Shown: in pieces, positions 45,410 through 54,190 of the stretch
Layout of the letters: each line of letters opens with the position of its first letter
How positions within the stretch are numbered: the first letter of the stretch is position 1
NCBI GenBank assembly: GCA_023435225.1
Contig: JAEYRX010000013.1
Coordinates: 1-64,000 of the forward strand
Length of the DNA stretch: 64,000 nucleotides
Origin: Bacillota bacterium
Lineage (GTDB): Bacteria > Bacillota > UBA4882 > UBA8346
Direction: 5' to 3'
The notes under the pieces: model-generated
The model's database searches: none
Told to the model about the DNA's origin: nothing
The model's input: only the letters and a program-made list of their open reading frames with translations
Position numbers and translations under genes: made by a program

Positions 45410-46294
45410 TTATGAAACTCCCTTAATCAAGAATTCTATAAAAGATTGTGCTGCCAGGGAAATCGGAATATTCTTTTTTAAAGCGATGCCGATCTTTCTT
45501 GAAGGCAAAGAAGGTGAGATTTTAATCTCTTTCAGCGTGCCCGCAGCTAATTCCTCCGAAACAAAATCCTTAATCACCGCTGCAATACCAAGCCCTATCT
45601 TGGCAAATTCAACTAATATATCCATACTGCTGATCTCGATTTCCGGTGTAAAGCTTAGATTATTAGCCTTAAAATATTCATCGAGATAAATGCGGGATAA
45701 GTTTTTATCCTCAAGCATAAGAAGGGGATACTCAAGAAGTTTTTCTACCGATATCGAATTTTCATCAATCTTATACTTCTTACCGGCTACAAAAATGTCC
45801 TGGATAGTCAACAACTCAATATAATCCATTTCAGCCTTATCCATGGGAATACTGATAATACCAAAGTCAAGCCGTCCTTGTTCCAAAAGCGTAATAGTCT
45901 CGGGCGAAGTCCGGTTGATGATTTGAATTCTGATACCTGGATACCTATAATGAAATGCTTCAAGATACGGCAAAAAGAAATATCGGCATAAGGTATTGCT
46001 AATGCCTACTTTAACAACCCCTTCGGTTCTCTTTTTTAACTTTTCCAGCATTCTTTCTCCACTATCGAGTTTTTCAAAAGCGTTTTTTACATAATCATAG
46101 AGAACTTCGCCCTCGGTGGTAAGGCTGACTCCTCTGGAATTTCTGATAAATAGACAACATCCGATTAAAGACTCCAGTTTTTTGATAGACTTACTGATGG
46201 CCGGTTGGCTAATATAGAGCTGTTCCGCCGCTTCGGAGACATTTCCGCATTTAGCTGTAAAGTAGAAGACTTTATAGAGCTCGGTGTTCAGCAT
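45410..46294 (-). CDS. LysR-family regulator
   Basis: LTTR of 294 residues with the N-terminal winged helix (FYFTAKCGNVSEAAEQLYISQPAISKSIKKLESLIG) and a periplasmic-binding-like effector domain. The ATG at 46294 has GGAGG seven bases upstream and gives the normal family N-terminus; the frame's earlier start at 46339 would add 15 residues. It is divergent from the leuC-leuD-tam operon and most likely controls it in response to a pathway acid. Confidence 0.9.
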   Translation of the reverse strand: MLNTELYKVFYFTAKCGNVSEAAEQLYISQPAISKSIKKLESLIGCCLFIRNSRGVSLTTEGEVLYDYVKNAFEKLDSGERMLEKLKKRTEGVVKVGISNTLCRYFFLPYLEAFHYRYPGIRIQIINRTSPETITLLEQGRLDFGIISIPMDKAEMDYIELLTIQDIFVAGKKYKIDENSISVEKLLEYPLLMLEDKNLSRIYLDEYFKANNLSFTPEIEISSMDILVEFAKIGLGIAAVIKDFVSEELAAGTLKEIKISPSLPSRKIGIALKKNIPISLAAQSFIEFLIKGVS

Positions 46295-46307
46295 GGTATA
46301 ACCTCCG

Positions 46308-46347
46308 GTTATCATAAATATAATTAATATATATTTCAATTATAACA
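46308..46347. promoter_or_regulatory. Divergent LysR/leuC promoter region with dyad
   Basis: GGTTAT at 46308-46313 and ATAAC at 46343-46347 bracket an A/T-rich imperfect dyad (AATATAATTAATATATATTT), which contains the T-N11-A spacing typical of LysR sites. Confidence 0.4.
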
Positions 46348-46395
46348 AAATTTGAAGTAGAATAAAATAAAAGAAAGAAAGCGAGGGATTACACT

Positions 46396-47646
46396 ATGAA
46401 TGCTATCGAAAAAATCATCGCTGCCCATGCTGGTGTTACAGCCGTTAAACCCGGACAGATCGTTGATGTAAAATTAGATTATGTAATGGCCAATGATGCC
46501 ACTACCACCCTGGCGATTGATATCTTTAAAGATGAATTAAAGGGTGAGCGAGTTTTTGACCGGGAGAAAGTAATCATGGTTATGGACCATTACACTCCCG
46601 TCAGCTCCATTGCGGCGGCGGAAACCCACAGAAAAATGAGGCAATTCGCCTGGGAAGAGGAGCTAAAATATGTTTATGACGGTATTGGTGTCTGCCACCA
46701 GCTGATGCTGGAGTATCATGCCAAGCCAGGCGATTTTATTATCGGAGCTGATTCCCATACCTGTACCTACGGAGCCATCGGCGTCCTTTCCACCGGAATG
46801 GGCTCCACCGATGTAGCGGTTGGCTGGAAAGAAGGTAAGGTTTGGATTAAAGTACCGTCTACTATTAAAATCCAGGTAAACGGTAACTGGCCCAAAGGCG
46901 TTTTCGCCAAAGACCTTATCTTAAAGGTAATAGGCGACCTTACCGCCAAAGGAGCCACCTATAAAGCGCTCATCTTTGAAGGAGACGCAATTAACGATTT
47001 GTCAATTGCAGAACGGGCAACCCTTTGCAATATGGGTATTGAAGTCGGAGCTAAATTTGCCTATATCCAGCCTGACGAAAAGGTAAAAACCTTTATGCAA
47101 GAAAAAGCAAGGATAAATTATCAACTTTATGATTCGGATGCTGATGCCGATTTTGAACAGGTATTAACCTATGATTCTGAAAGTTTGGAGCCTCAAATAG
47201 CATATCCTCACAGCGTGGATAATGTTAAACCCATATCCGAATTTGAAGGTTTGGAGATTGATGAAGTATTCTTAGGCGCTTGTACTAACGGTAGGCTTGA
47301 AGATCTTGAAACTGCTGTTGCTATTTTAAAGGGTAAAAAAATTTCTCCCAAAGTCCGGATGTTGGTTACACCTGCCAGTAATGCCGTATTCATGGAAGCA
47401 ATGAATCGCGGCTTGATAAAAATCTTGATGGAAAGCGGAGCTATGATATCCACACCCGGATGTAGCGCTTGTTTCGGAGGCACCGGCGGTATTATCGGAC
47501 CGGGAGAACGGCTCCTTACTACCGCCAACCGTAATTTTAGAGGCCGGGTTGGCAGCCCCGACGGTGAAATTTATCTTGGAAGTCCGGCTACTATAGCAGC
47601 TTCTGCGCTCTATGGAAAAATAACCGATCCCAGGAAGGTGATATAA
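46396..47646 (+). CDS. leuC: Aconitase-superfamily large subunit (LeuC/HacA/DmdA type)
   Basis: Dehydratase large subunit of 416 residues with the 4Fe-4S cysteines in GACTNGR and PGCSACFGG and the active-site segments GADSHTCTYGAIG and GMGSTDVA. The length and the PGC-x-x-C spacing fit the two-subunit 3-isopropylmalate dehydratase/homoaconitase branch; in the same branch are 2,3-dimethylmalate and methyl-aconitate-type hydratases. No leuA or leuB is nearby and a trans-aconitate methyltransferase follows, so leucine synthesis is not certain. GAGGG precedes the ATG. Overlap-free with leuD (one base). Confidence 0.88.
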   Translation: MNAIEKIIAAHAGVTAVKPGQIVDVKLDYVMANDATTTLAIDIFKDELKGERVFDREKVIMVMDHYTPVSSIAAAETHRKMRQFAWEEELKYVYDGIGVCHQLMLEYHAKPGDFIIGADSHTCTYGAIGVLSTGMGSTDVAVGWKEGKVWIKVPSTIKIQVNGNWPKGVFAKDLILKVIGDLTAKGATYKALIFEGDAINDLSIAERATLCNMGIEVGAKFAYIQPDEKVKTFMQEKARINYQLYDSDADADFEQVLTYDSESLEPQIAYPHSVDNVKPISEFEGLEIDEVFLGACTNGRLEDLETAVAILKGKKISPKVRMLVTPASNAVFMEAMNRGLIKILMESGAMISTPGCSACFGGTGGIIGPGERLLTTANRNFRGRVGSPDGEIYLGSPATIAASALYGKITDPRKVI

Positions 47647-47647
47647 G

Positions 47648-48127
47648 ATGATTAAAGATAAAGTTATTAAATTTGGAGATAACGTAGATACCGATCAGAT
47701 TATTCCGGCTCAATACCTTAGTCTGGCTACGATTCTAGATATGGCTCCACATACTTTTGAATTCTATGGGAACTTCACCAAGGATTTTAAACCGGGAGAT
47801 ATTATTGCCGGAAACGATAACTTTGGCTGTGGTTCATCCCGGGAACAAGCTCCCGCCGTTTTAAAGGAAAGAGGCGTTAGCGCCGTCATTGCTAAAAGTT
47901 TTGCCCGGATTTTCTATCGCAATGCCATCAATCTGGGAATTTTATTACTGGAATGTGCTAATGCTGATGAGATTAACCATGGCGATTTACTGGAGATTGA
48001 TATCCAAAACGGCGTTATCAGGAACATTACTTCAAAGAGCAACTATGAAGTCACTCCGCTTCCTCCTTTTATGCAGGATATATTGAATTGCGGCGGGATT
48101 GTAAAATATTTGGAACAAAAGAGGTGA
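47648..48127 (+). CDS. leuD: Aconitase-superfamily small subunit (LeuD type)
   Basis: Swivelling small subunit of 159 residues with the substrate loop [20 protein letters not shown] and [16 protein letters not shown] at the N-terminus. It pairs with the upstream large subunit. GGAAGGTG precedes the ATG. The loop residues between GCGSSR and the helix set substrate choice in this family, but I cannot assign the acid from them with certainty. Confidence 0.9.
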   Translation: MIKDKVIKFGDNVDTDQIIPAQYLSLATILDMAPHTFEFYGNFTKDFKPGDIIAGNDNFGCGSSREQAPAVLKERGVSAVIAKSFARIFYRNAINLGILLLECANADEINHGDLLEIDIQNGVIRNITSKSNYEVTPLPPFMQDILNCGGIVKYLEQKR

Positions 48128-48132
48128 TTAAG

Positions 48133-48909
48133 ATGATAGATTGGAATGCCAATCAATACTTGAAATTTAAAAATGAACGGACCCAACCTTCTATAGATCT
48201 GGTCAATCGAATACGACTTGAGAATCCAAAAAAAATTATTGATATCGGCTGCGGGCCGGGAAACAGCACCGAAGTTTTGGCCAACCGTTTTCCGGATGCT
48301 TATATCTTAGGTGTTGATAATTCGAAGGATATGATCGCTAAAGCGAAAGAAAACTATTCTCACCTTGATTTTTCCATCTGCGACGCCGGTGGCGATTTAT
48401 CGGAGCTAGACCGGGATTTTGATATAGTATTTTCCAATGCCTGTATTCAATGGATTCCGGACCACCGTCGCCTTTTAAAAAATCTGTTAGGACTTTTAAA
48501 ACAAGAAGGGATTTTAGCGCTCCAAATCCCATTCAATTTTAATGAGCCAATTCAACAAATTATCTATAAAGTCAGCGCTTCGGAAGAATGGAAGGAATAC
48601 TTACCTCAAAACCGGGCTTATGACGCTCTGACTCCACCTGAATATTTTGATGTTTTATCGGAAATTACCTCGGATTTTGATATCTGGGAAGTTAACTACT
48701 ATCATATTCTGAAATCACACCAGGATATTATGGAGTGGTATCGCGGCACCGGACTTCGTCCCTATCTGGATGTTCTTCCGGAAGAAAAGAAGATGCTGTT
48801 TGAAGAGACCATTCTTAACCGGATCATGCAAAGCTATCCGAAACAAAAAAATGGTGCTGTACTATTTCGATTTCCCCGTTTGTTTTTGATGGCTTATCAA
48901 AAACTATAA
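48133..48909 (+). CDS. tam: Trans-aconitate 2-methyltransferase-like enzyme
   Basis: SAM-dependent methyltransferase of 258 residues. It opens MIDWNANQYLKFKNERTQPSIDLVNRI, the Tam signature (W-x-x-x-x-Y-L-x-F-x-x-E-R-T-x-P), followed by the SAM motif IIDIGCGPGNSTEVL and IQWIPDHRRLL. Tam methylates trans-aconitate, an inhibitor of aconitase formed from cis-aconitate. GAGGTGA lies before the ATG at 48133, five bases after leuD. The operon therefore links an aconitase-type dehydratase with a detoxifying methyltransferase. Confidence 0.88.
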   Translation: MIDWNANQYLKFKNERTQPSIDLVNRIRLENPKKIIDIGCGPGNSTEVLANRFPDAYILGVDNSKDMIAKAKENYSHLDFSICDAGGDLSELDRDFDIVFSNACIQWIPDHRRLLKNLLGLLKQEGILALQIPFNFNEPIQQIIYKVSASEEWKEYLPQNRAYDALTPPEYFDVLSEITSDFDIWEVNYYHILKSHQDIMEWYRGTGLRPYLDVLPEEKKMLFEETILNRIMQSYPKQKNGAVLFRFPRLFLMAYQKL

Positions 48910-48944
48910 AAATTTTACTACATATTTCTATTTCTATTTTATCC

Positions 48945-49370
48945 GCATGGAACAATATCATCGCCGGAGAATTTCTGGTTATAGTATCTTCCGTCCCATT
49001 CTTTAAGCCGGACAAATGGATTTGTAACATTGGAATCAAGTGCGATTCCATTTGTTTAAATTTCTTGCTTCCTACTTCCTTTTTGATAAAATATCTGCTT
49101 ATTGGACTACTCCATGCTTTAAACAAGAAATCATACAACTCGATCATAAACGGTAAGGCTTTGAACCGGAGTTTCTTGAAAATTTCTAATGGCACGGCAT
49201 GTAGATATAAGATTAAAAAAAACTTCCGCATCGGCCTCCGTCTTCGGAAGCTCAAAGAAGTCTTTGTCATAGGATAATCCGTTGATAGCAACCGAGGAAG
49301 TTGAGCAGATAGCCATACACTGGCCGCATTTGAAACAAAGATGGATTCGCTCCGCTCTTGTCCAATCCAA
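48945..49370 (-). pseudogene. Decayed ferredoxin-nitroreductase fusion gene
   Basis: Two frames hold pieces of one protein. In one (49370-49131) HLCFKCGQCMAICSTSSVAINGLSYDKDFFEL followed by STCRAIRNFQ is the Fe-S/nitroreductase N-terminus of a known anaerobe flavoprotein type; in another frame (about 49150-48950) YDFLFKAWSSPISRYFIKKEVGSKKFKQM and NSPAMILFHADKIE is the middle part. The second cluster and the FMN-binding loops between them are gone. A frameshift, a deletion and loss of the C-terminus make it non-functional. It lies convergent to tam. Confidence 0.7.
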
Positions 49371-49466
49371 TATTCAAGAAACTATTATCCGAGTAACTTT
49401 TAGTGGTATATTCCAAAAATATTTGCAGGTTTTTTCCATGATGCTTTTCCGGACTTCGTTAATATT

Positions 49467-50438
49467 TCAAAATTGGAATAAATGGGAGCAATCGAACAAA
49501 GTCAATTGTTTCTCCCTGATGATCTCAACCTTTCCATCATAATCTCCAATTAATAACGGCCCTGTTTGGTTATATCGCTGCAGATTCCTTTCAATTATTT
49601 GTTCATTAGAGTTGGCATAACAATAAGCGCACTTAAAGTTGCAGGTGTTGTAAATCCCTACATCCACCGCTTTCACGCATCGGCATTCTTTCCGTTGACA
49701 AGTGTCTTTTTTTAAACTCTTTTTTATATTAAAGAGATCTTTAATCAAATTCCCATCTATACAGCTTCCGGGCTCAATTCCCACTGATTTGAAATCAATT
49801 GCCTCGGCACAGGTAAATACCTGGATACCTCGATCTGTAAAAATCCGTTGTATCTTTGCGGCAAATTCAAAAAGCTGCTCATGATATTCCGGCTGGGTCA
49901 AGTCGGTAAATTCTATTTCCTGTTTTTCAGTGATTAATTTTAGTCGTCGGTTAACTTTAGTATAAAAATCAAGCCAGCTAATATAAACCCTTTCCGTATA
50001 CCCCCGCAATGACTTCGCCAGATAAGCCACTGCCTCCAAATGATAGTCCATCGGGGTGAGTGAACTAATAATAATCGGATCATACCGCCAGATTACCTTA
50101 GCGCTTCCTATCCGGTTACTAAGTTCCTGAAAAACGGCGATCCGCTCTTCAACTGAAGGCAAATTAGGTTCGAAAACCTGGGGATAATTATTGAGAGTAA
50201 CATGAAAAAAATAGGGATACCCGTGAGAATCCAAATAAGACAAGTGTTTTAGAAAAGGCCCTGGATTTTTGGTGAAAAAACCAATTGCGTCCACATCGTC
50301 CGGAGCCAAGCTATAACCCTTTATTTGTTTAGGGTTGAAGGGGTTCATCTGATAAAAATAACCCTGTTTAACTCGTTCCATAAACCAATCGCTGAAAAAG
50401 GCCGGTATATCCGTCCTCCGGCTGGCGCTAATGATCAA
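49467..50438 (-). CDS. DUF1848 radical-SAM-type protein
   Basis: Protein of 323 residues. The start MIISASRRTDIPAFFSDWFMERV and the C-terminal cysteine cluster CQRKECRCVKAVDVGIYNTCNFKCAYCYANS are diagnostic of DUF1848, related to radical SAM proteins, with no established substrate. The frame opens with a GTG (50447), but AGGAA lies nine bases before the TTG at 50438, which gives the family's usual first residue. The N-terminal part also has the conserved KNPGPFL stretch. Confidence 0.85.
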   Translation of the reverse strand: MIISASRRTDIPAFFSDWFMERVKQGYFYQMNPFNPKQIKGYSLAPDDVDAIGFFTKNPGPFLKHLSYLDSHGYPYFFHVTLNNYPQVFEPNLPSVEERIAVFQELSNRIGSAKVIWRYDPIIISSLTPMDYHLEAVAYLAKSLRGYTERVYISWLDFYTKVNRRLKLITEKQEIEFTDLTQPEYHEQLFEFAAKIQRIFTDRGIQVFTCAEAIDFKSVGIEPGSCIDGNLIKDLFNIKKSLKKDTCQRKECRCVKAVDVGIYNTCNFKCAYCYANSNEQIIERNLQRYNQTGPLLIGDYDGKVEIIREKQLTLFDCSHLFQF

Positions 50439-50496
50439 AAGATTCACTTCCTGATTTTTTATGTTTATATTTTATCAGTTTTATATAAGCTGTAAA

Positions 50497-50721
50497 CTAA
50501 TTTTTCCAAATATCTCTAATCTTCTTCCCCAATTCATACGCTTTTTCCATGACTTCAAGTTTGTCTGCTACTTCTCTGTCGCATTCATTAATATTTAAGT
50601 CCTTTAAATATATTTTTTCAGTAATTATATCTTTACTTTCAGCCCCTTCCAGCGCTGTATTTATCAAAACATCGGTATTGCCGCCTTTGCGGGGACTACC
50701 GACCACTCCCAACACTTTCAT
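50497..50721 (-). pseudogene. Internally deleted flavodoxin-like NAD(P)H:FMN reductase
   Basis: Seventy-four codons that join the first 45 or so residues of an iron-sulfur flavoprotein-type reductase (MKVLGVVGSPRKGGNTDVLINTALEGAES, phosphate loop intact) directly to its last 28 (REVADKLEVMEKAYELGKKI). The missing middle, normally over 100 residues, contains the cluster cysteines and flavin contacts. The join keeps the frame open, so a short product could be made, but it should not bind flavin. Confidence 0.7.
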
Positions 50722-50819
50722 TATTCCACCCCCTGTAACTATATCAATTTGCGTTCAAAGTAATACTATTCGTCTCCACACACCTCTATATTCAGGAGTG
50801 TGTTTCCGAAGTATTACTA

Positions 50820-51326
50820 TTATGAACACATATTGATATTAAACCATTTTGGGTCTCCCAATACTACCGAGACTTCAAATTGCCGCTCCGGCGCCTGCCA
50901 GTATTTTTTTAGAAGGCTCATCCGCTCTCCGGAAGGAACCAACTGAAAACCGTTTTTCTGATAAAAGCCTATTGCCCAAGTAGCATCGGCCCAAGTTCCG
51001 ATTAATACCGGTCCGCTTGTCTGATTATATAAAAAAGTCAGTAATTGACCTCCAATCCCATGATTCCTACTTTTGGTCCGGACATAAGCATGTCTGATCA
51101 GAGTCACATCTATTACCGGCTGGATTCCCATTACACCAATCAATTTACCTTCCTGTTCATAACCCCAGAATAAGACTCCGGATTCAATTTCGTTTCGCAG
51201 CTCTTCCATAGGCATATAAGGCTCATGCCAGCAATCCTCCGGAATAACTCCTTTATAAGCCAGGGCGGCATCATTAATGATATCATATATTGTTTGAAAA
51301 TCAGCTTCTCCGCACTTTCGAATCAT
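50820..51326 (-). CDS. GNAT-family N-acetyltransferase
   Basis: GNAT protein of 168 residues starting MIRKCGEADFQTIYDIINDAALAYKG, with the acetyl-CoA loop RTKSRNHGIGGQLLTFLYNQ and the motif ATWAIGFYQKNGFQLVP. The ATG at 51326 has GGAGG nine bases before it. Substrate unknown; it is one of two unrelated GNAT genes in the window. Confidence 0.87.
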   Translation of the reverse strand: MIRKCGEADFQTIYDIINDAALAYKGVIPEDCWHEPYMPMEELRNEIESGVLFWGYEQEGKLIGVMGIQPVIDVTLIRHAYVRTKSRNHGIGGQLLTFLYNQTSGPVLIGTWADATWAIGFYQKNGFQLVPSGERMSLLKKYWQAPERQFEVSVVLGDPKWFNINMCS

Positions 51327-51377
51327 CCTGTTCAACCTCCGCATTGTAAATCTCATAGTAAAAAAACTCTAAATTTA

Positions 51378-51487
51378 TGGAATAGAAGACAGAATCCGGA
51401 ATCCGGAATTCTGAAAAACCCTAAAAATTACTTCAAAGGATTCGAGTACACCTTCTGGATTCTGACTTCTGATTTCTGAGTTCTAGA
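51378..51487. repeat. Degenerate palindrome of the CAGAAGTCAG type, copy 3
   Basis: Left arm AGAAGACAGAATCCGG with AATCCGGAATTCTG and right arm TTCTGGATTCTGACTTC TGA around TTACTTC. It lies between the GNAT and flavin reductase genes and could act as a transcription barrier. Confidence 0.55.
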
Positions 51488-51495
51488 GACCTATT

Positions 51496-52095
51496 TTATA
51501 TACCTATTTCCGGGAAGTACTCCCCCACCATATTCTCAACCTCATCCAACCAACCACGGCGTTGTTCCAAACTGCTTGTCACAATAACTCCAAATGTTTT
51601 TCGCACAATTCGTTTTACCCCGCAATAATTTAAATTATTTTTCCAAAGCCTATCCAATGGGTCTCCAAATACTTCCCGTTCCCTTTGTTCAGGAGTGTCA
51701 GAAGTATTAAACACCATGGCAATCCCCGCTTTTAGTAAACCGTCAGGAACTCCGACGCCCGGATCATCTTCATGAAATTGATATGCTATACCAGGTCTGA
51801 AAACTCGGTCAATCCATCCTTTCATAATAGCCGGCGGCTGTCCCCACCAATTCGGATGAATAAAAATAATGCCATCTGCATTAATTAAATCATTACAATG
51901 TCTTTCGAGGTTTTTATCCAATAAAGCTCCTTTGGGGATCTCTTCATAAGTAATCCGCGGTTCAAATTGCTCGGCATGTAAGTCATGAAATATTACTTGA
52001 TATCCTTTCCGTTGTAAAACATCAACCACCTTACCCGCAATCGCATGATTAAAGCTTCCCGGGTTGGGATGAGCCAAGATCACTAACACTTGCAT
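51496..52095 (-). CDS. Flavodoxin-fold NAD(P)H-dependent oxidoreductase
   Basis: Protein of 199 residues in the NQO1/KefF/MdaB family (flavodoxin_2). MQVLVILAHPNPGSFNHAIAGKVVDVL is the FMN phosphate loop region; DGIIFIHPNWWGQPPAIMKGWIDRVFRPG is the conserved flavin/quinone site. AGAGGGTG precedes the ATG at 52095. It likely reduces quinones or electrophiles. The MocR-type regulator gene is divergent, 287 bases away. Confidence 0.88.
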   Translation of the reverse strand: MQVLVILAHPNPGSFNHAIAGKVVDVLQRKGYQVIFHDLHAEQFEPRITYEEIPKGALLDKNLERHCNDLINADGIIFIHPNWWGQPPAIMKGWIDRVFRPGIAYQFHEDDPGVGVPDGLLKAGIAMVFNTSDTPEQREREVFGDPLDRLWKNNLNYCGVKRIVRKTFGVIVTSSLEQRRGWLDEVENMVGEYFPEIGI

Positions 52096-52184
52096 TCCTA
52101 TCACCCTCTTTTTTAATAATATAATATTTGATAAAATGGACTTATTGTAGGTCCATTAAATGAGAAATTTAATAATACCACTCT

Positions 52185-52376
52185 TTTAATTGCGGATTTT
52201 AAATTGCAGATTGCAGATTTAAAAAACAAAATCTAAAGATCTTGTAAAATATTGAAAACTAAAAAAATACTTACTCTTAAGCGACCAGGCTAAAAGATTT
52301 TTAAATCCGAAATTTGAAATCCGCAATTCGCAATTGAATAGTTCGAAATCCGCAATCCGAAATTGAATAAGGAGTC
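52185..52376. repeat. Degenerate palindrome with repeated AAATCCGCAAT units
   Basis: Left part carries ATTGCGGATTT and TTGCAGATTGCAGATTT; right part carries GAAATCCGCAATTCGCAATTG and GAAATCCGCAATCCGAAATTG in tandem (about 28 bp period). It would fold into a long imperfect hairpin in the divergent region between the reductase and MocR genes. Confidence 0.6.
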
Positions 52377-52381
52377 AATGA

Positions 52382-53782
52382 ATGCTTATCCTTAATATTG
52401 ATCGCAACTCAACTCTCCCGTTAACCAGACAGATTTACAATCAGCTACGGTCATTAATCTTAACCGGAGTTTTAAAAGGGAGTGAAAAAATACCTTCTTC
52501 ACGGGAATTAGCAGCTGATTTGGATGTATCACGTATCGTAGTGGTCGAAGCTTATGAATTGTTAATGGCTGAAGGATTTCTAGAGGGGAAAATCGGTTCC
52601 GGTACTTTTATAGCTACCGGCGCTTATTTAAAAAATAAACCAACTCCAACAACCTGCCAAAAGCCGGTTCATTCCAACAATCAACCTCGGATCAAGGATT
52701 ATATTAATTTCCGTTCCGGTATTCCCGCCCTGGAACTTTTCCCCCGGAAAAAGTGGGCGGAAATTAGCCATCGAGTTTGTCTGGATACTCCTCATTCGGT
52801 TTTAAGTTACGATTCCCCGGAAGGAAGGGTGGAATTACGGGAAACTATCGCTGATTATCTCAGCAAAACCCGTGGAGTGATTGCTGATCCGGAGCAAATT
52901 TTAATTACTTCAGGTTCAGTCCAGGGCTTGGTTTTGACGGCACAATGTTTGCTGAATTCTAACGGCTGTGCTGTCGTCGAAGACCCAACCAATCAGGATA
53001 TTCGCAAAATTTTTACCGTTTCAGGCGGAGCCGTCGTTCCGGTATCAGTCGATGAATATGGGATTCAAACTACTCAGCTTCCAAAAAAATATAAACCAAA
53101 CCTTATTCAAGTTACCCCTTCCCACCAATTCCCCATCGGCGGCAACCTACCGATTCAGCGTCGAATTGAATTAATCGAATATGCCGCAATTATAAAAAGC
53201 TATATCGTGGAAGATGATTATGACAGCGAATACCGTTATGAAGGACCACCCATCAGTTCATTGCAAGGACTTGCTCCCGAACTTGTCATTTATCTAGGTA
53301 CTTTCAGTAAAATACTCTTTCCGGCTTTACGGATAGGGTATATGATTGTTCCCCCTAAGTTAGTTAATAAGATCCGTAATTCCAAAAGGCTTTCCGATAT
53401 GCATACCAATTCATTGAACCAATTAACTCTAGCCCGTTTTATGCAGGAAGGTTATTTGCAGCGACATATCTATAAAATGAAAAAAATTTATCAAAAGCGA
53501 AGGGATACTCTTATTAGTATTCTAAAATGCAGATTTGAGGATCAAGTTACAGTTATCGGTCAAACTACCGGGTTACACTTGGTGGCTGATTTTAAAACTA
53601 TCCAATTTAATGATGGAATCATTAAAAAAGCCTTGGATAAAGGAGTAAAGATATATCCGGTGGAAGCCCATACCATAGAAAAAAATAACCATACCGGAAA
53701 GTTGATTTTCGGGTATGGACATTTAAGTGAAGAGCAGATTGAGGAAGGGATTAAACGGTTAGCCGGTATTTTGCGGCGGTAA
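52382..53782 (+). CDS. MocR-type GntR/aminotransferase regulator
   Basis: PLP-binding transcription regulator of 466 residues: an N-terminal GntR winged helix (LTRQIYNQLRSLILTGVLKGSEKIPSSRELAADLDVSR) and a class I aminotransferase-like domain with the PLP lysine in LGTFSKILFPALRIG. Related proteins (PdxR, GabR) control PLP synthesis or amino-acid use. AAGGAG precedes the ATG at 52382. No pdxS/pdxT or gab gene is adjacent; its target may be the divergent reductase or lie outside the window. Confidence 0.9.
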   Translation: MLILNIDRNSTLPLTRQIYNQLRSLILTGVLKGSEKIPSSRELAADLDVSRIVVVEAYELLMAEGFLEGKIGSGTFIATGAYLKNKPTPTTCQKPVHSNNQPRIKDYINFRSGIPALELFPRKKWAEISHRVCLDTPHSVLSYDSPEGRVELRETIADYLSKTRGVIADPEQILITSGSVQGLVLTAQCLLNSNGCAVVEDPTNQDIRKIFTVSGGAVVPVSVDEYGIQTTQLPKKYKPNLIQVTPSHQFPIGGNLPIQRRIELIEYAAIIKSYIVEDDYDSEYRYEGPPISSLQGLAPELVIYLGTFSKILFPALRIGYMIVPPKLVNKIRNSKRLSDMHTNSLNQLTLARFMQEGYLQRHIYKMKKIYQKRRDTLISILKCRFEDQVTVIGQTTGLHLVADFKTIQFNDGIIKKALDKGVKIYPVEAHTIEKNNHTGKLIFGYGHLSEEQIEEGIKRLAGILRR

Positions 53783-53784
53783 TA

Positions 53785-53970
53785 ACCGGGTTTGACCTAT
53801 GATATTGCGCTTCGTACGTACCTACTTCGGTTATCACTTGCGGAATTAGATTTCCCAGCGAATAATCGGAACTGCCAATTTGTTCTACTTTAAACCCTAA
53901 ATGCCCGCCTGCCAGCGGTCCTTCAACCACAATAGCATCCTCCGGAACATAATTATAAAGATATTCATTC
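53785..53970 (-). pseudogene. Fragment of a nitronate monooxygenase-like gene
   Basis: A short open stretch on the minus strand reads PEDAIVVEGPLAGGHLGFKVE and SLGNLIPQVITEVGTY; the motif VEGPxAGGHxGF is the FMN/catalytic segment of nitronate monooxygenase/FabK-type flavoproteins. There is no start codon with a ribosome binding site and the rest of the gene is absent. It ends directly at the MocR stop region, so it is a remnant left by deletion. Confidence 0.65.
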
Positions 53971-54020
53971 TAAACTTAATTATACTCTTCATTTTTGACA
54001 ATCAAGTGATTTAATGATTA

Positions 54021-54136
54021 TGGGATTTTCATAATACCGTAATAAATTTCAGATACAATATATAGTGAATCACCTAGATGTTGCTATCAAATATATTATA
54101 TCCGAGTGTTAGATTTCTTATATTATGAAAATTCCT
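54021..54136. repeat. Foldback element, family C copy 3
   Basis: A 116-bp palindrome with ends TGGGATTTTCATAATACC and ATTATGAAAATTCCT and inner arms GATACAATATATAG and ATATATTATATCC. No clear target duplication here. Confidence 0.85.
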
Positions 54137-54152
54137 CAATTAAAAAAATATC

Positions 54153-54183
54153 AAAAAATCCCCTAAATATAGGGGACCTTTTT
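54153..54183 (-). terminator. Intrinsic terminator of the zinc-ribbon gene
   Basis: Minus-strand stem TCCCCTA / TAGGGGA with a short loop, followed by six T; a shorter T tract on the plus strand makes it weakly bidirectional. It lies just past the stop at 54191. Confidence 0.75.
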
Positions 54184-54190
54184 GATTATC

